Both the position numbers and the translations under genes were made by a program. Positions 1 to 5,019 of a stretch of 5,019 nucleotides of DNA are shown here, piece after piece (the first letter of the stretch is position 1; each line of letters opens with the position of its first letter). The notes beneath the pieces were generated by a model. The model ran no database searches, was not told the origin of the DNA, and was given only the letters and a program-made list of their open reading frames with translations. Source of the stretch: Leucobacter sp. (GTDB lineage: Bacteria; Actinomycetota; Actinomycetes; Actinomycetales; Microbacteriaceae); NCBI GenBank assembly GCA_012510755.1, contig JAAZHL010000419.1, positions 1 through 5,019 of the forward strand, written 5' to 3'.

Positions 1-502
1 CTGCCTGATCAGCACCTAAACCATAAGCATTAAGAGTGGAGGTCAACCCGTCAACAACTATTTTTGTGTCTGTCACTCCGCCGATGGCAGCTTTGGTCGC
101 AACTTCTAAAAATTTGATAGAGTCAGCGACATCAACACCGGCCGAAAGTGCTTCATAGAGTGCACCGGTAAGTCCGTTCTTGTCTTTACCAAATCTGTTG
201 GAAAGCTGGATTACGCTTTTACTCAGATCGTCCATATTGGTAATTTGAGTATCAACCAGAGTTGAAACCGCACGCATCCCAACTTCGAATTGAGCAAAGT
301 CTTTTACAGCCCCAATTGTGACTTGTCGAACTTTATTAATTGCCTGAGTAAGCCCGATCCCGCCGGCAAACCCTGCTGCAGTTTTAGCCACATCAACAGT
401 TAGATTTTTTAAAGAATACTGGACATCGCGAGTGCCAGCCTTGAACTTGTCAGACTTCAGGAACAGTTCTAAATAAGCATCTGCGATCTTTTGGTTAAAC
501 AT
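1..502 (-). CDS. Phage tail tape measure protein, N-terminal part (3' end beyond window)
   Basis: This is the first 167 residues of a tape measure protein, which sets tail length and is later ejected with the DNA. It was translated by hand from the reverse complement. It opens with the usual short amphipathic stretch (MFNQKIADAYLELFLKSDKF). A glycine/alanine-rich segment follows (about residues 41-50, AAGFAGGIGL), then the start of the conserved TP901-type tape measure core: FAQFEVGMRAVSTLVDT, then LSNRFGKDKNGLTGALYEAL, then AGVD, KAAIGGVTDT and LNAYGLGADQA up to the window edge. The ATG at 502-500 overlaps the TAA of the frameshifted chaperone (TAATG). Only a weak ribosome binding site is visible (GAAGG about 11 bases upstream), so translation probably depends on coupling. 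Its position directly after the G/GT chaperones is the standard one. Tape measures are commonly 600 to over 1500 residues, so most of the gene is missing. The family assignment is confident; total length and any C-terminal enzymatic domains are unknown. Confidence 0.93.
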   Translation of the reverse strand, partial: MFNQKIADAYLELFLKSDKFKAGTRDVQYSLKNLTVDVAKTAAGFAGGIGLTQAINKVRQVTIGAVKDFAQFEVGMRAVSTLVDTQITNMDDLSKSVIQLSNRFGKDKNGLTGALYEALSAGVDVADSIKFLEVATKAAIGGVTDTKIVVDGLTSTLNAYGLGADQA

Positions 503-1196
503 TAGGATCCAAGCCTTCTCAGAGTGTCGTAACTTGCCGGTTTAACACCAACAGAGCCCTTTGCCTTTTCAAACTGCCTGTTTATCTCTTTTGCCTTTTG
601 AGCGTAAAGAATCATATACACATCATTACAACTCATACTGTCAACTTCTGCAGGAGTTTTACTGTACTCCTTTAAAAACGATTCGTAAAAGAACGCCTCA
701 CTGTACCCTATTTCTCTATTGTCTGGCCTGTCTGGCTCAGGATAGAATTCAATGAGGCCTCTAAATTTTTTTCCGATTCCAAGTTGCGCCCGATCAGAAA
801 TATCAACAGACCGTTTATTTCAGGACCGGTCATTTTTTCAATATCATTATCGGTAACCTGGTCAGAAGTTAGCAGCTTTAAAAGAGAAATCTTTTCATCA
901 TCTGTTGACCCCTCAAAAACGCTCAGTACGTGTTTTGAGATTTCTTCAATGGCATCGATCGGTTGTTTCCCAGTTGATATCTGCTTTGTAAGAATCTGGT
1001 TGAACATTTCACCAGTTGCCGGGATCACCTTAGACCGCATCCAGATAGCACTGATTTTTTTGATAAACTCTTTGTGCTTTCCATAGGGAAGGTCCGATAC
1101 TTCAATTTGCTTCTGCTTACCGTTTTCGTCATAAGGACCAATAGCAACCTTGATGCTCTGATTCCTAAAAGACTTTGGAGTGTTATATTCTGACAT
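502..1196 (-). CDS. Tail assembly chaperone GT, made by -1 ribosomal frameshift (join 762-1196 with 502-762)
   Basis: This is a predicted 231-residue fusion: residues 1-145 are chaperone G, and the last 86 come from the -1 frame. A ribosome that slips at 762-768 resumes at AGA (762-760) and reads through to TAA at 504-502. The extension begins RGLIEFYPEP and contains SEAFFYESFLKEYSKTPAEV and a lysine-rich helix (QKAKEINRQFEKAKGS). Its length and charged helical character suit the T domain of tail chaperones, which recruits tail tube subunits while the G part binds the tape measure protein. The T frame is open from about 820 down to 502, but it has no ATG before codon 48 of the extension and no ribosome binding site, so separate translation is unlikely. 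It fills the otherwise unexplained gap between G and the tape measure gene. The arrangement matches lambda G/GT; the frameshift itself is inferred from sequence only. Confidence 0.85.
708..1196 (-). CDS. Tail assembly chaperone G (unshifted product)
   Basis: This is a 162-residue protein in the position of lambda gpG, just before the tape measure gene. Its assignment rests mainly on position, size and the frameshift signal; the sequence itself is divergent. The N-terminal third carries a basic segment (DLPYGKHKEFIKKISAIW). The middle is predicted helical with many acidic residues (AIEEISKHVLSVFEGSTDDE). The C-terminal part (TGPEINGLLIFLIGRNLESE) leads into the slippery site at codons Lys143-Leu145. 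Without slippage, translation ends 17 codons later at TAG 710-708. The protein would coat the tape measure protein during tail assembly and should be absent from finished virions. The ATG at 1196 is preceded by GAGGGG (1203-1208) with 6-base spacing, and the first 14 bases overlap the end of the glycosyltransferase gene, so the two are probably translationally coupled. Confidence 0.82.
   Translation of the reverse strand: MSEYNTPKSFRNQSIKVAIGPYDENGKQKQIEVSDLPYGKHKEFIKKISAIWMRSKVIPATGEMFNQILTKQISTGKQPIDAIEEISKHVLSVFEGSTDDEKISLLKLLTSDQVTDNDIEKMTGPEINGLLIFLIGRNLESEKNLEASLNSILSQTGQTIEK
734..759 (-). promoter_or_regulatory. Possible frameshift-stimulating hairpin
   Basis: Directly after the slippery site the transcript can fold. 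GG (759-758) and CTCA (756-753) pair with TGAG (739-736) and CC (735-734), giving six pairs with one bulged C at 757 and a 13-base loop. Spacing is 2 bases from A AAT TTA or 5 from A AAA AAT; 5-9 is more usual. A competing stem pairs GGCCT (759-755) with AGGCC (729-725). Found by eye and of modest stability; it may be incidental. Confidence 0.35.
762..771 (-). promoter_or_regulatory. Programmed -1 frameshift slippery site
   Basis: In the G reading frame the codons are GAA AAA AAT TTA. This gives two overlapping heptamers of the X XXY YYZ form: A AAA AAT (771-765) and A AAT TTA (768-762). The second is a canonical -1 slippery sequence, the same heptamer used by the Rous sarcoma virus gag-pol site. 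Slipping one base back gives AAA TTT and continues in the open T frame. Position near the end of G, phase and downstream frame all agree with the tail chaperone frameshift known across long-tailed phages. Confidence 0.85.
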
Positions 1197-2457
1197 CGCA
1201 ATCCCCTCTAATTATGTTTATTCTTTTCAACTCTTCTATTGCCAAAAGAAATTCTATTTTCATTTTGTGTATACCCCATTTTGAAATCGCAGCATCCGAT
1301 ATTTCTTTTGATTTCTTACTAAGAGCTTCTTTGTCACGATACATAAAAACCATGTAGTTTTTAAGATCGTCAATATTTACCTCCGCATCATATCCCCTCT
1401 TTTCTAGCATCAGAGTAAATCTTTTGTGCTTTCCAGGCTTCCAGTAAAGCCCTGACTTTTCATGAAGATCAGCCAACAGGTTACGAATTGACTTCCAAAC
1501 ACTTTTCTTTGATCTGCTCCACCCACTAACTCCGAACTCAAGATCACCGTTTGATAATCGCCTTATATACTTAGGTAATCTAATCTCTTTTAGGCCCTTA
1601 CCTAAATTCCATTCAATATGCTGTTTCGTAAATGCCATGTGTTTGTAAAGCCATATAACCGGAGATTTTTTTAACTCATATTTTACACGAAAGCATCCGG
1701 GTAAATCCAGGTATGGATAAGACCAATCTGTAATAATCACAGGCCTCCCCATTGCCATTTGTTCAAGGGGAATAAATCCGAACCCTTCTCCGCGAGAGGT
1801 GTTGATGCAGCAATCGGTTGTGGAATAAAGCTCTTTCATCTCGTCTTCCGGAAGAGTACTTGATATGTGTATTATCCCAGGCTCTGCTTCCAATCGATCG
1901 ATCTCAACCTTAAAGTCTTCATAAGGTCGATATTTTAAATACAGATTTACATCTTCACCAAATACACCTTCTTCGCGTAATTCTCGAAAAGCCTTTTCAA
2001 CAAGTGCAGCACCTTTCCTGCCATTTGGGTCGTAGTTGTGCCCTTGCCACAGAAAATTAAAGCCTTCATGCTCTTTAATTGGGAGATAAGAAAACTCTTC
2101 CTGGTCTACGCATAGAGAAACCACCTTAATAGGTTTTTTAACACCTGACATTTTGAATATATCAAGATTAAATTGGGAAGGCACCAGAATAGCATCAGCG
2201 TGTTTGTTGAGAAAATTTACCCATGTAGACGGTATTTTGGTACATTCAAACATTGTACAAACAATAAGCGGTTTTCCTGGGACATTTAACTCTTCCGGGT
2301 TGTGGTGCCATGGAATATTGTAATAAATGCGGAAATCAGCCTCGTCCGGATTAGATGTGATGCAGCTACTTAGTGCTTTTGCAAGCAATCCTACTGCATG
2401 ATTGTAACCCACATAAGAGCACATTCTCCCTTGAGATTCTGGCCAGTATATTTTCAT
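1183..2457 (-). CDS. GT-B glycosyltransferase, GT4-like, inside the tail operon
   Basis: A 424-residue protein with the hallmarks of a GT-B fold enzyme of family GT4 type, which transfers sugar from an activated donor. The first half includes ADAILVPSQFNLDIF (87-101) and the strand KVVSLCVD (111-118), typical of the acceptor-side domain and linker. The donor-side half begins with FNFLWQGHNYDPNGRKG (133-149) and LKYRP (174-178). It contains INTSRGEGFGF (218-228), where E224 and E232 form the E-x7-E donor-binding motif, and then MAMGRPVIITDW (234-245). Residues from about 260 onward are basic and I cannot assign them. No signal peptide or membrane segment is seen, so it is probably cytoplasmic. 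The start has AAAGGA 6 bases upstream (2464-2469), and the 3' end overlaps the chaperone gene by 14 bases. It is not a standard tail gene. Possible targets are a virion protein, such as the serine-rich tail tube protein encoded upstream, or host surface glycan. Enzyme class is confident; donor, acceptor and role are unknown. Confidence 0.88.
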   Translation of the reverse strand: MKIYWPESQGRMCSYVGYNHAVGLLAKALSSCITSNPDEADFRIYYNIPWHHNPEELNVPGKPLIVCTMFECTKIPSTWVNFLNKHADAILVPSQFNLDIFKMSGVKKPIKVVSLCVDQEEFSYLPIKEHEGFNFLWQGHNYDPNGRKGAALVEKAFRELREEGVFGEDVNLYLKYRPYEDFKVEIDRLEAEPGIIHISSTLPEDEMKELYSTTDCCINTSRGEGFGFIPLEQMAMGRPVIITDWSYPYLDLPGCFRVKYELKKSPVIWLYKHMAFTKQHIEWNLGKGLKEIRLPKYIRRLSNGDLEFGVSGWSRSKKSVWKSIRNLLADLHEKSGLYWKPGKHKRFTLMLEKRGYDAEVNIDDLKNYMVFMYRDKEALSKKSKEISDAAISKWGIHKMKIEFLLAIEELKRINIIRGDCDVRI

Positions 2458-2472
2458 AGTTTTTCCTTTAAA

Positions 2473-2492
2473 GAGCGGGTTGCCCCGCCCTC
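2473..2492 (-). terminator. GC-rich intergenic hairpin, possible weak terminator or processing site
   Basis: The 36-base gap between the tail tube and glycosyltransferase genes holds an inverted repeat. GCGGG (2475-2479) pairs with CCCGC (2484-2488) around a 4-base loop, and two outer pairs (2473-2474 with 2491-2492) follow a 2-base bulge. On the transcribed strand only three T residues follow before the ribosome binding site of the next gene, so a full intrinsic terminator is unlikely. It could attenuate transcription or protect the abundant tube mRNA end. Judged by eye. Confidence 0.35.
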
Positions 2493-2493
2493 A

Positions 2494-3048
2494 TTACTCT
2501 TCACCACCACTATCACCAGTTATCTCCTCTAAGGATACCGGCTCTTCCATTCGGAAATATTTACCGCTACCATTCAGGAGGCATTTAAAGGTCACAGGTA
2601 ACAACTGTTCAGTTCCTCTCCGTAGAGTCTGGCCAGTTTGACCAACACGGATAACCCGGAAAAACGTGAATCTTCGCCCCTTGGTTTTGTCCAGTGCGCT
2701 TGCTCCGTGCAGTACCAGTTCTTTTGGCGCCATAGCCATTTCGGGCCCAAAATCATAGATGATTGAGCTGGAAGAGCTGGAAGAGCTGGAGGTGTTTCCG
2801 CCCAGGGCAACGCAAATATTTGTGGCTGTAGCCTGCTCAAGAATGGTATTGACAGACATCTCAGAGCCAGTAACTTCGCCATCAATTTCGCCCAGGGCGT
2901 AATCCGATCTGGTAAAAGTTTCTGTCGATGAATAGGTAATCGTAACACCATCGCGGAAGGATCCAAGATCAATGCTGTCAAGCTTAATCTTTCCGGCTCC
3001 TTGAATTATCTGCTCAGTGTTTGGATTAACCGTTCTATTTACAGACAT
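2494..3048 (-). CDS. Major tail tube protein with a polyserine tract
   Basis: A 184-residue protein in the tail tube position: after the neck and terminator genes and before the chaperones and tape measure. The N-terminal half fits a tube fold of alternating beta strands (GKIKLDSIDLGSFRDGVTITYS, about 19-40, described here as two short strands; then ALGEIDGEVTGSEMSVNTI, 51-69). The ATANICVALGG-like segment (TATNICVALGG, 74-84) precedes nine serines at 87-95 and the conserved-looking YDFGPEMAMAPKELVLHG. The C-terminus is acidic (EEITGDSGGEE). A perfect AAGGAG lies 6 bases before the ATG, overlapping the previous stop, as expected for a highly expressed gene. A hand count of one 60-base line (2641-2700) gives 52% GC, against 35% (3541-3600) and 32% (1921-1980) in lines of two neighbouring genes. 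The assignment rests on order, size and beta-rich character, not on a search. The serine tract probably forms a flexible exposed loop. Confidence 0.8.
   Translation of the reverse strand: MSVNRTVNPNTEQIIQGAGKIKLDSIDLGSFRDGVTITYSSTETFTRSDYALGEIDGEVTGSEMSVNTILEQATATNICVALGGNTSSSSSSSSSIIYDFGPEMAMAPKELVLHGASALDKTKGRRFTFFRVIRVGQTGQTLRRGTEQLLPVTFKCLLNGSGKYFRMEEPVSLEEITGDSGGEE
2765..2791 (-). repeat. Three 9-base tandem repeats encoding polyserine
   Basis: On the plus strand GAGCTGGAA occurs at 2765-2773 and 2774-2782, followed by GAGCTGGAG at 2783-2791. On the coding strand the unit cycles TCC AGC TCT, three serine codons, and stays in frame, so gain or loss of a unit would add or remove exactly three serines. 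Together with the TCA codon just before position 2765 on the plus strand it accounts for the run of nine serines in the tail tube protein. Confidence 0.93.
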
Positions 3049-3054
3049 GGTTAA

Positions 3055-3060
3055 CTCCTT
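3055..3060 (-). promoter_or_regulatory. Strong ribosome binding site of the tail tube gene
   Basis: AAGGAG sits 6 bases before the ATG at 3048 and overlaps the TAA stop (3062-3060) of the tail terminator gene by one base. It is the best match to the anti-Shine-Dalgarno sequence in the window, consistent with the tube protein being needed in many copies per virion. Confidence 0.8.
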
Positions 3061-3788
3061 TACATTACTTGTTTATAAAAAATCGCCATATCGACCGATA
3101 TAACCCCGTATGGACGATCATTTGCCGGTAGAATAAAATCTCCAGTTTGAAACTGAAGATCGTCAACAACTCCATCTAAGGCAACGTCTTTAGATATCAC
3201 CTTTTCGAAGTCATCGAGAAAATCAATCATATCATATATAACATCTTCGCTACGATCGCTTTTGATCCATAGTTCAGACCTTACAAATAAGGTACTGTCA
3301 TATTTTGCACTTGTAGGATTTCCGTATTTCTGGCTGTCAGGAGCAAACACGATTCCTGGAAAATCTTTGATAATGGTAGATGATCCGTGTGAGAGCAAAA
3401 CAGATTGAACTGTGTTTTTGTAGTTACCGCACTTAATAGTCCACGAATCGCCAACACGTAAATAAGAATATCCGGCCAGGTCAACAAATTTTATTTTTGC
3501 CCCAAACACCCCAATCGGAATTTCTGTATCATTTATCACAGCGATTGAGTTAGCTATCTCTATACCATCTCTTTTTATATCTATTTGAGCAACTCCAAAC
3601 TTACCACCTCTTGAAACTGTTATGGTGTAAACAACAGGGTTTACACCTATATAAGGCCCAAGTGACTGGACGCTTACACTGTTTGGATCGGTTGAATTAC
3701 TACTGTCTGGAATTGGCTGACTGATATTTACTATCTCAGCAAATCTTTTTTCCAGCTTATCAATTATATTTTTGATTATATGAGACAT
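3060..3788 (-). CDS. Probable tail terminator/minor tail protein with an inserted beta-rich domain
   Basis: A 242-residue protein between the gp10-like and tail tube genes, where the tail terminator (lambda gpU type) that caps the tube and joins it to the head normally lies. The N-terminus is a helix (HIIKNIIDKLEKRFAEIV, 3-20). The C-terminal third resembles terminator proteins: strand-rich SELWIKS (171-177), a helix EDVIYDMIDFLDDFEKVI (181-198), GVVDDLQFQTGDF, and a final strand GVISVDMAIFY (228-238). Between them, about residues 42-120, is a segment with the pattern GPYIG...YTITVSRGGKFGVAQIDIK...FGAKIKFVD...LRVGDSWTIKC. This resembles a beta domain I recall from various phage tail and flagellar-type proteins. 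A plain gpU-like protein is about 130 residues, so the insert explains the extra length. TAA of the previous gene ends one base before the ATG; AAAGGA lies about 9 bases upstream. Position supports the role; sequence recognition is weaker. Confidence 0.6.
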   Translation of the reverse strand: MSHIIKNIIDKLEKRFAEIVNISQPIPDSSNSTDPNSVSVQSLGPYIGVNPVVYTITVSRGGKFGVAQIDIKRDGIEIANSIAVINDTEIPIGVFGAKIKFVDLAGYSYLRVGDSWTIKCGNYKNTVQSVLLSHGSSTIIKDFPGIVFAPDSQKYGNPTSAKYDSTLFVRSELWIKSDRSEDVIYDMIDFLDDFEKVISKDVALDGVVDDLQFQTGDFILPANDRPYGVISVDMAIFYKQVM

Positions 3789-3789
3789 A

Positions 3790-4437
3790 TTACATTATCC
3801 TTTTAATACCGCTTTTGATTTTCTTGTCCAGTTCTTTTCTTATTCCTTCGACTACCATTGGGATTGCCAAAGGTGCAGCGGTTTGCCACTTATCTCTCAG
3901 GTGCATTCTTGCCGGTATTTTTACCTGAGTTACAAGCCAGAAGAAAACTTTGAACTCTCCGTCAATAGGCTTTCCCAAGACGGGATAAGTTTTTCCGTTC
4001 TTACCCTGAAGCTGGGCGTAATGCAAATCAGGAATTTCACGCGGGCTCTGGTACCTGGAGACACCTGCAGCGGTCTGGATCAATTCTGATGGAATTGCAA
4101 GAAACTTTGCTCTTTTCGGCGTAATTGTTGCGCCGAACTCATGAGACCTCCAATACGGTGTAGATTTATCAATCCAAACAATACTGGAAATCTTTCCTTC
4201 GCTCTCGTCTACATCTGAGTGTAAGGATCTCGCTAAGTTTCCGGCTCTTCGATGGAGAATGTCGGTATTATCTCTTGACCCCCGCATCTCGTTTTGAATG
4301 GTACCAACAAACTTACGCCCAAACCTCTGAAAACCATGCTTTGCTCCGGGCTGAACAACATCACCAGGAAGATGAGCGAGAAAGGCATTTACCTCGTTAA
4401 TCTGTTTTGCAAATTCATTAAAATTCGCTTCAGACAT
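3790..4437 (-). CDS. HK97 gp10-like neck / tail-completion protein
   Basis: A 215-residue protein resembling the HK97 gp10 family of putative neck or tail-completion components, which act at the head-tail joint. Visible family features are RRAGNLARSL (63-72), where the family usually has an R-TG-L--S motif, HEFGATITPK (99-108), KFLAIP (111-116) and IPAR (174-177) followed by a C-terminal helix. The segment 117-160 (QTAAG to PIDGE) looks like a longer loop than usual. The ATG at 4437 is chosen over a TTG at 4476 and an ATG at 4452 because AAGGAAG (4442-4448) precedes it at normal spacing and because the longer form would overlap the connector gene heavily. With this start it overlaps that gene by 8 bases (ATGTCTGA), indicating translational coupling. 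Family assignment is good; the exact structural role is inferred. Confidence 0.82.
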   Translation of the reverse strand: MSEANFNEFAKQINEVNAFLAHLPGDVVQPGAKHGFQRFGRKFVGTIQNEMRGSRDNTDILHRRAGNLARSLHSDVDESEGKISSIVWIDKSTPYWRSHEFGATITPKRAKFLAIPSELIQTAAGVSRYQSPREIPDLHYAQLQGKNGKTYPVLGKPIDGEFKVFFWLVTQVKIPARMHLRDKWQTAAPLAIPMVVEGIRKELDKKIKSGIKRIM

Positions 4438-4999
4438 AGCACTTCCTTGCATATGGCTGCAATACCTGTTTAACAATAGGCATCAGTTCAAGTTTCAAGA
4501 AATGAGTAGTTGACTGAGCTACCGATTCGCTGGCTATACCGAGCCTGCTTCTCTTTTCATACCAAAATGCAGCTTGAGTACGTGCCGCCATTTCAATGTC
4601 CGGATACCTTTCTTTGAACTCAGCCGTATCGGCTGCCATTCCTCCAAGGTATTCAACTTTTAAAACTTTTTCGCCAGGCACCAGAGAGTATTTATCAATT
4701 ACAAGTTCGCCAAGTCTGCCTAAATAAGTGTAGCTCTTTCGTGGTATCTCTTCGTCAAACTCGCGTGACTCACTGTTGTAAACACTACACCAGGTAACCG
4801 GGTAAGCATCCAGTCTAAATATTTTTTGTCCTTCTTCAACATCAAAGAACTGAACCCGACCCTTAGTCTCGATTTTGCGTCTCATCTCCTTCTCAAACAT
4901 TTGAGAAACAGCAGTAGCAAGATTAGCAAGGAGCGCATCATCCTTGCTCTCTTTACTACCAATGAAATCCTTAATTGCCTGATGTGTTGTTATCAGCAT
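4430..4999 (-). CDS. Phage gp6-like head-tail connector protein
   Basis: A 189-residue protein of the HK97 gp6-like head-tail connector type, which forms a ring under the portal and prepares the head for tail joining. The N-terminus MLITTHQAIKDFIG followed by DDALLANLATAVSQMFEKEM (residues 21-39) is the expected helical start. The middle is beta-rich (FFDVEEGQKIFRLDAYPV, 51-68). The C-terminal part VEYLGGMAADTAEF, then PDIEMAARTQAAFWYEKRSR (133-152), is typical: strand plus YxGG, then a helix ending in an aromatic/basic patch. It is longer than the roughly 100-residue minimal family members, mainly through the central beta section. The start is ATG 4999, with AAGAAGAG (5006-5013) 6 bases upstream, not the TTG at 5005, which would lie directly against that site. 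The preceding gene is outside the window. Confidence 0.83.
   Translation of the reverse strand: MLITTHQAIKDFIGSKESKDDALLANLATAVSQMFEKEMRRKIETKGRVQFFDVEEGQKIFRLDAYPVTWCSVYNSESREFDEEIPRKSYTYLGRLGELVIDKYSLVPGEKVLKVEYLGGMAADTAEFKERYPDIEMAARTQAAFWYEKRSRLGIASESVAQSTTHFLKLELMPIVKQVLQPYARKCYV
4442..4448 (-). promoter_or_regulatory. Ribosome binding site deciding the gp10-like start
   Basis: AAGGAAG lies 4 bases before ATG 4437 (6 bases counting from AAGGA). The in-frame upstream starts at 4476 (TTG) and 4452 (ATG) have no comparable site, so the shorter protein is preferred. Confidence 0.65.
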
Positions 5000-5005
5000 T
5001 TTCAA

Positions 5006-5013
5006 CTCTTCTT
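5006..5013 (-). promoter_or_regulatory. Ribosome binding site deciding the connector start
   Basis: AAGAAGAG lies 6 bases before ATG 4999 and immediately abuts the alternative TTG at 5005. The spacing favours the ATG and shortens the protein by two residues. Confidence 0.6.
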
Positions 5014-5019
5014 TGGTGC

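Noticed and set aside
502..620. Independent T-domain gene starting at an internal ATG in the -1 frame
   Set aside because: The first ATG is codon 48 of the 86-codon extension and lacks a ribosome binding site; the slippery heptamer in correct phase explains the frame better.
721..736. Near-direct repeat GTCTGGC at 721-727 and 730-736
   Set aside because: Two short copies with a 9-base period inside overlapping coding frames; most likely chance, though one copy contributes to the alternative stem after the slippery site.
561..755. 64-residue plus-strand reading frame
   Set aside because: It is antisense to the frameshifted T domain, cysteine-rich and without family resemblance; best explained as a shadow.
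784..1086. 100-residue plus-strand reading frame
   Set aside because: It lies antisense to the chaperone gene, has no ribosome binding site I could see and no recognisable protein features; every supported gene is on the minus strand.
2592..2981. 129-residue minus-strand reading frame in another phase of the tail tube gene
   Set aside because: It is fully contained in the tube gene, which has the strong ribosome binding site; the alternative protein shows no domain pattern.
3281..3487. 68-residue minus-strand reading frame inside the tail terminator gene
   Set aside because: Contained in a longer, better supported gene, with no ribosome binding site or family features.
5002..5019. Possible last codons of the preceding gene (A-P-K-K-S then TGA)
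   Set aside because: One frame gives five codons and a stop just before the connector start, which is plausible for a packed operon, but five codons cannot support a gene call.
1..5019. CRISPR arrays, tRNA genes, insertion sequences, riboswitches, promoters
   Set aside because: No regularly spaced repeats, cloverleaf, transposase, terminal inverted repeats or convincing -35/-10 pairs were seen; the operon promoter is presumably upstream of the window.

Overview
The window is a fragment of the virion-structure operon of a tailed bacteriophage or prophage. All real genes read on the minus strand, so transcription runs from high to low coordinates. The order is the classic neck-to-tail order of long-tailed phages: head-tail connector (4430-4999), HK97 gp10-like neck/tail-completion protein (3790-4437), a probable tail terminator (3060-3788), tail tube protein (2494-3048), a glycosyltransferase (1183-2457), tail assembly chaperone G (708-1196) with a -1 frameshift extension GT (to 502), and the N-terminal 167 residues of the tape measure protein (1-502, running off the window). 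No sheath gene lies beside the tube gene, which favours a siphovirus-type non-contractile tail. The host is a bacterium with moderate to low GC and conventional Shine-Dalgarno sites. I cannot name a taxon, and nothing here separates a free phage from a prophage.

The genes are packed tightly. They overlap by 14, 8 or 1 bases or are separated by 1 to 36 bases, and most starts have a purine-rich ribosome binding site about 6 bases upstream. There is no gene-free stretch over 300 bases. The interval 503-707, which looks empty if only ATG-to-stop reading frames are considered, is filled by the frameshifted T domain. I saw no tRNA, CRISPR array, insertion sequence, attachment site or convincing promoter.

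Together the genes build the neck and tail: connector and neck proteins close the head, the terminator caps the tube, the tube protein polymerises on the tape measure, and the G/GT chaperones load the tube protein onto it. Three points stand out. (1) A textbook A AAT TTA slippery heptamer overlaps a second candidate, A AAA AAT, in the chaperone gene; the tape measure start codon overlaps the stop of the frameshifted product (TAATG). (2) A GT4-like glycosyltransferase with an intact E-x7-E motif sits between the tube and chaperone genes. (3) The tube protein just upstream carries nine consecutive serines encoded by an in-frame 9-base tandem repeat. The last two suggest a testable hypothesis: the enzyme may glycosylate the phage's own tail tube. 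The probable tail terminator also seems to carry an extra beta-rich domain.
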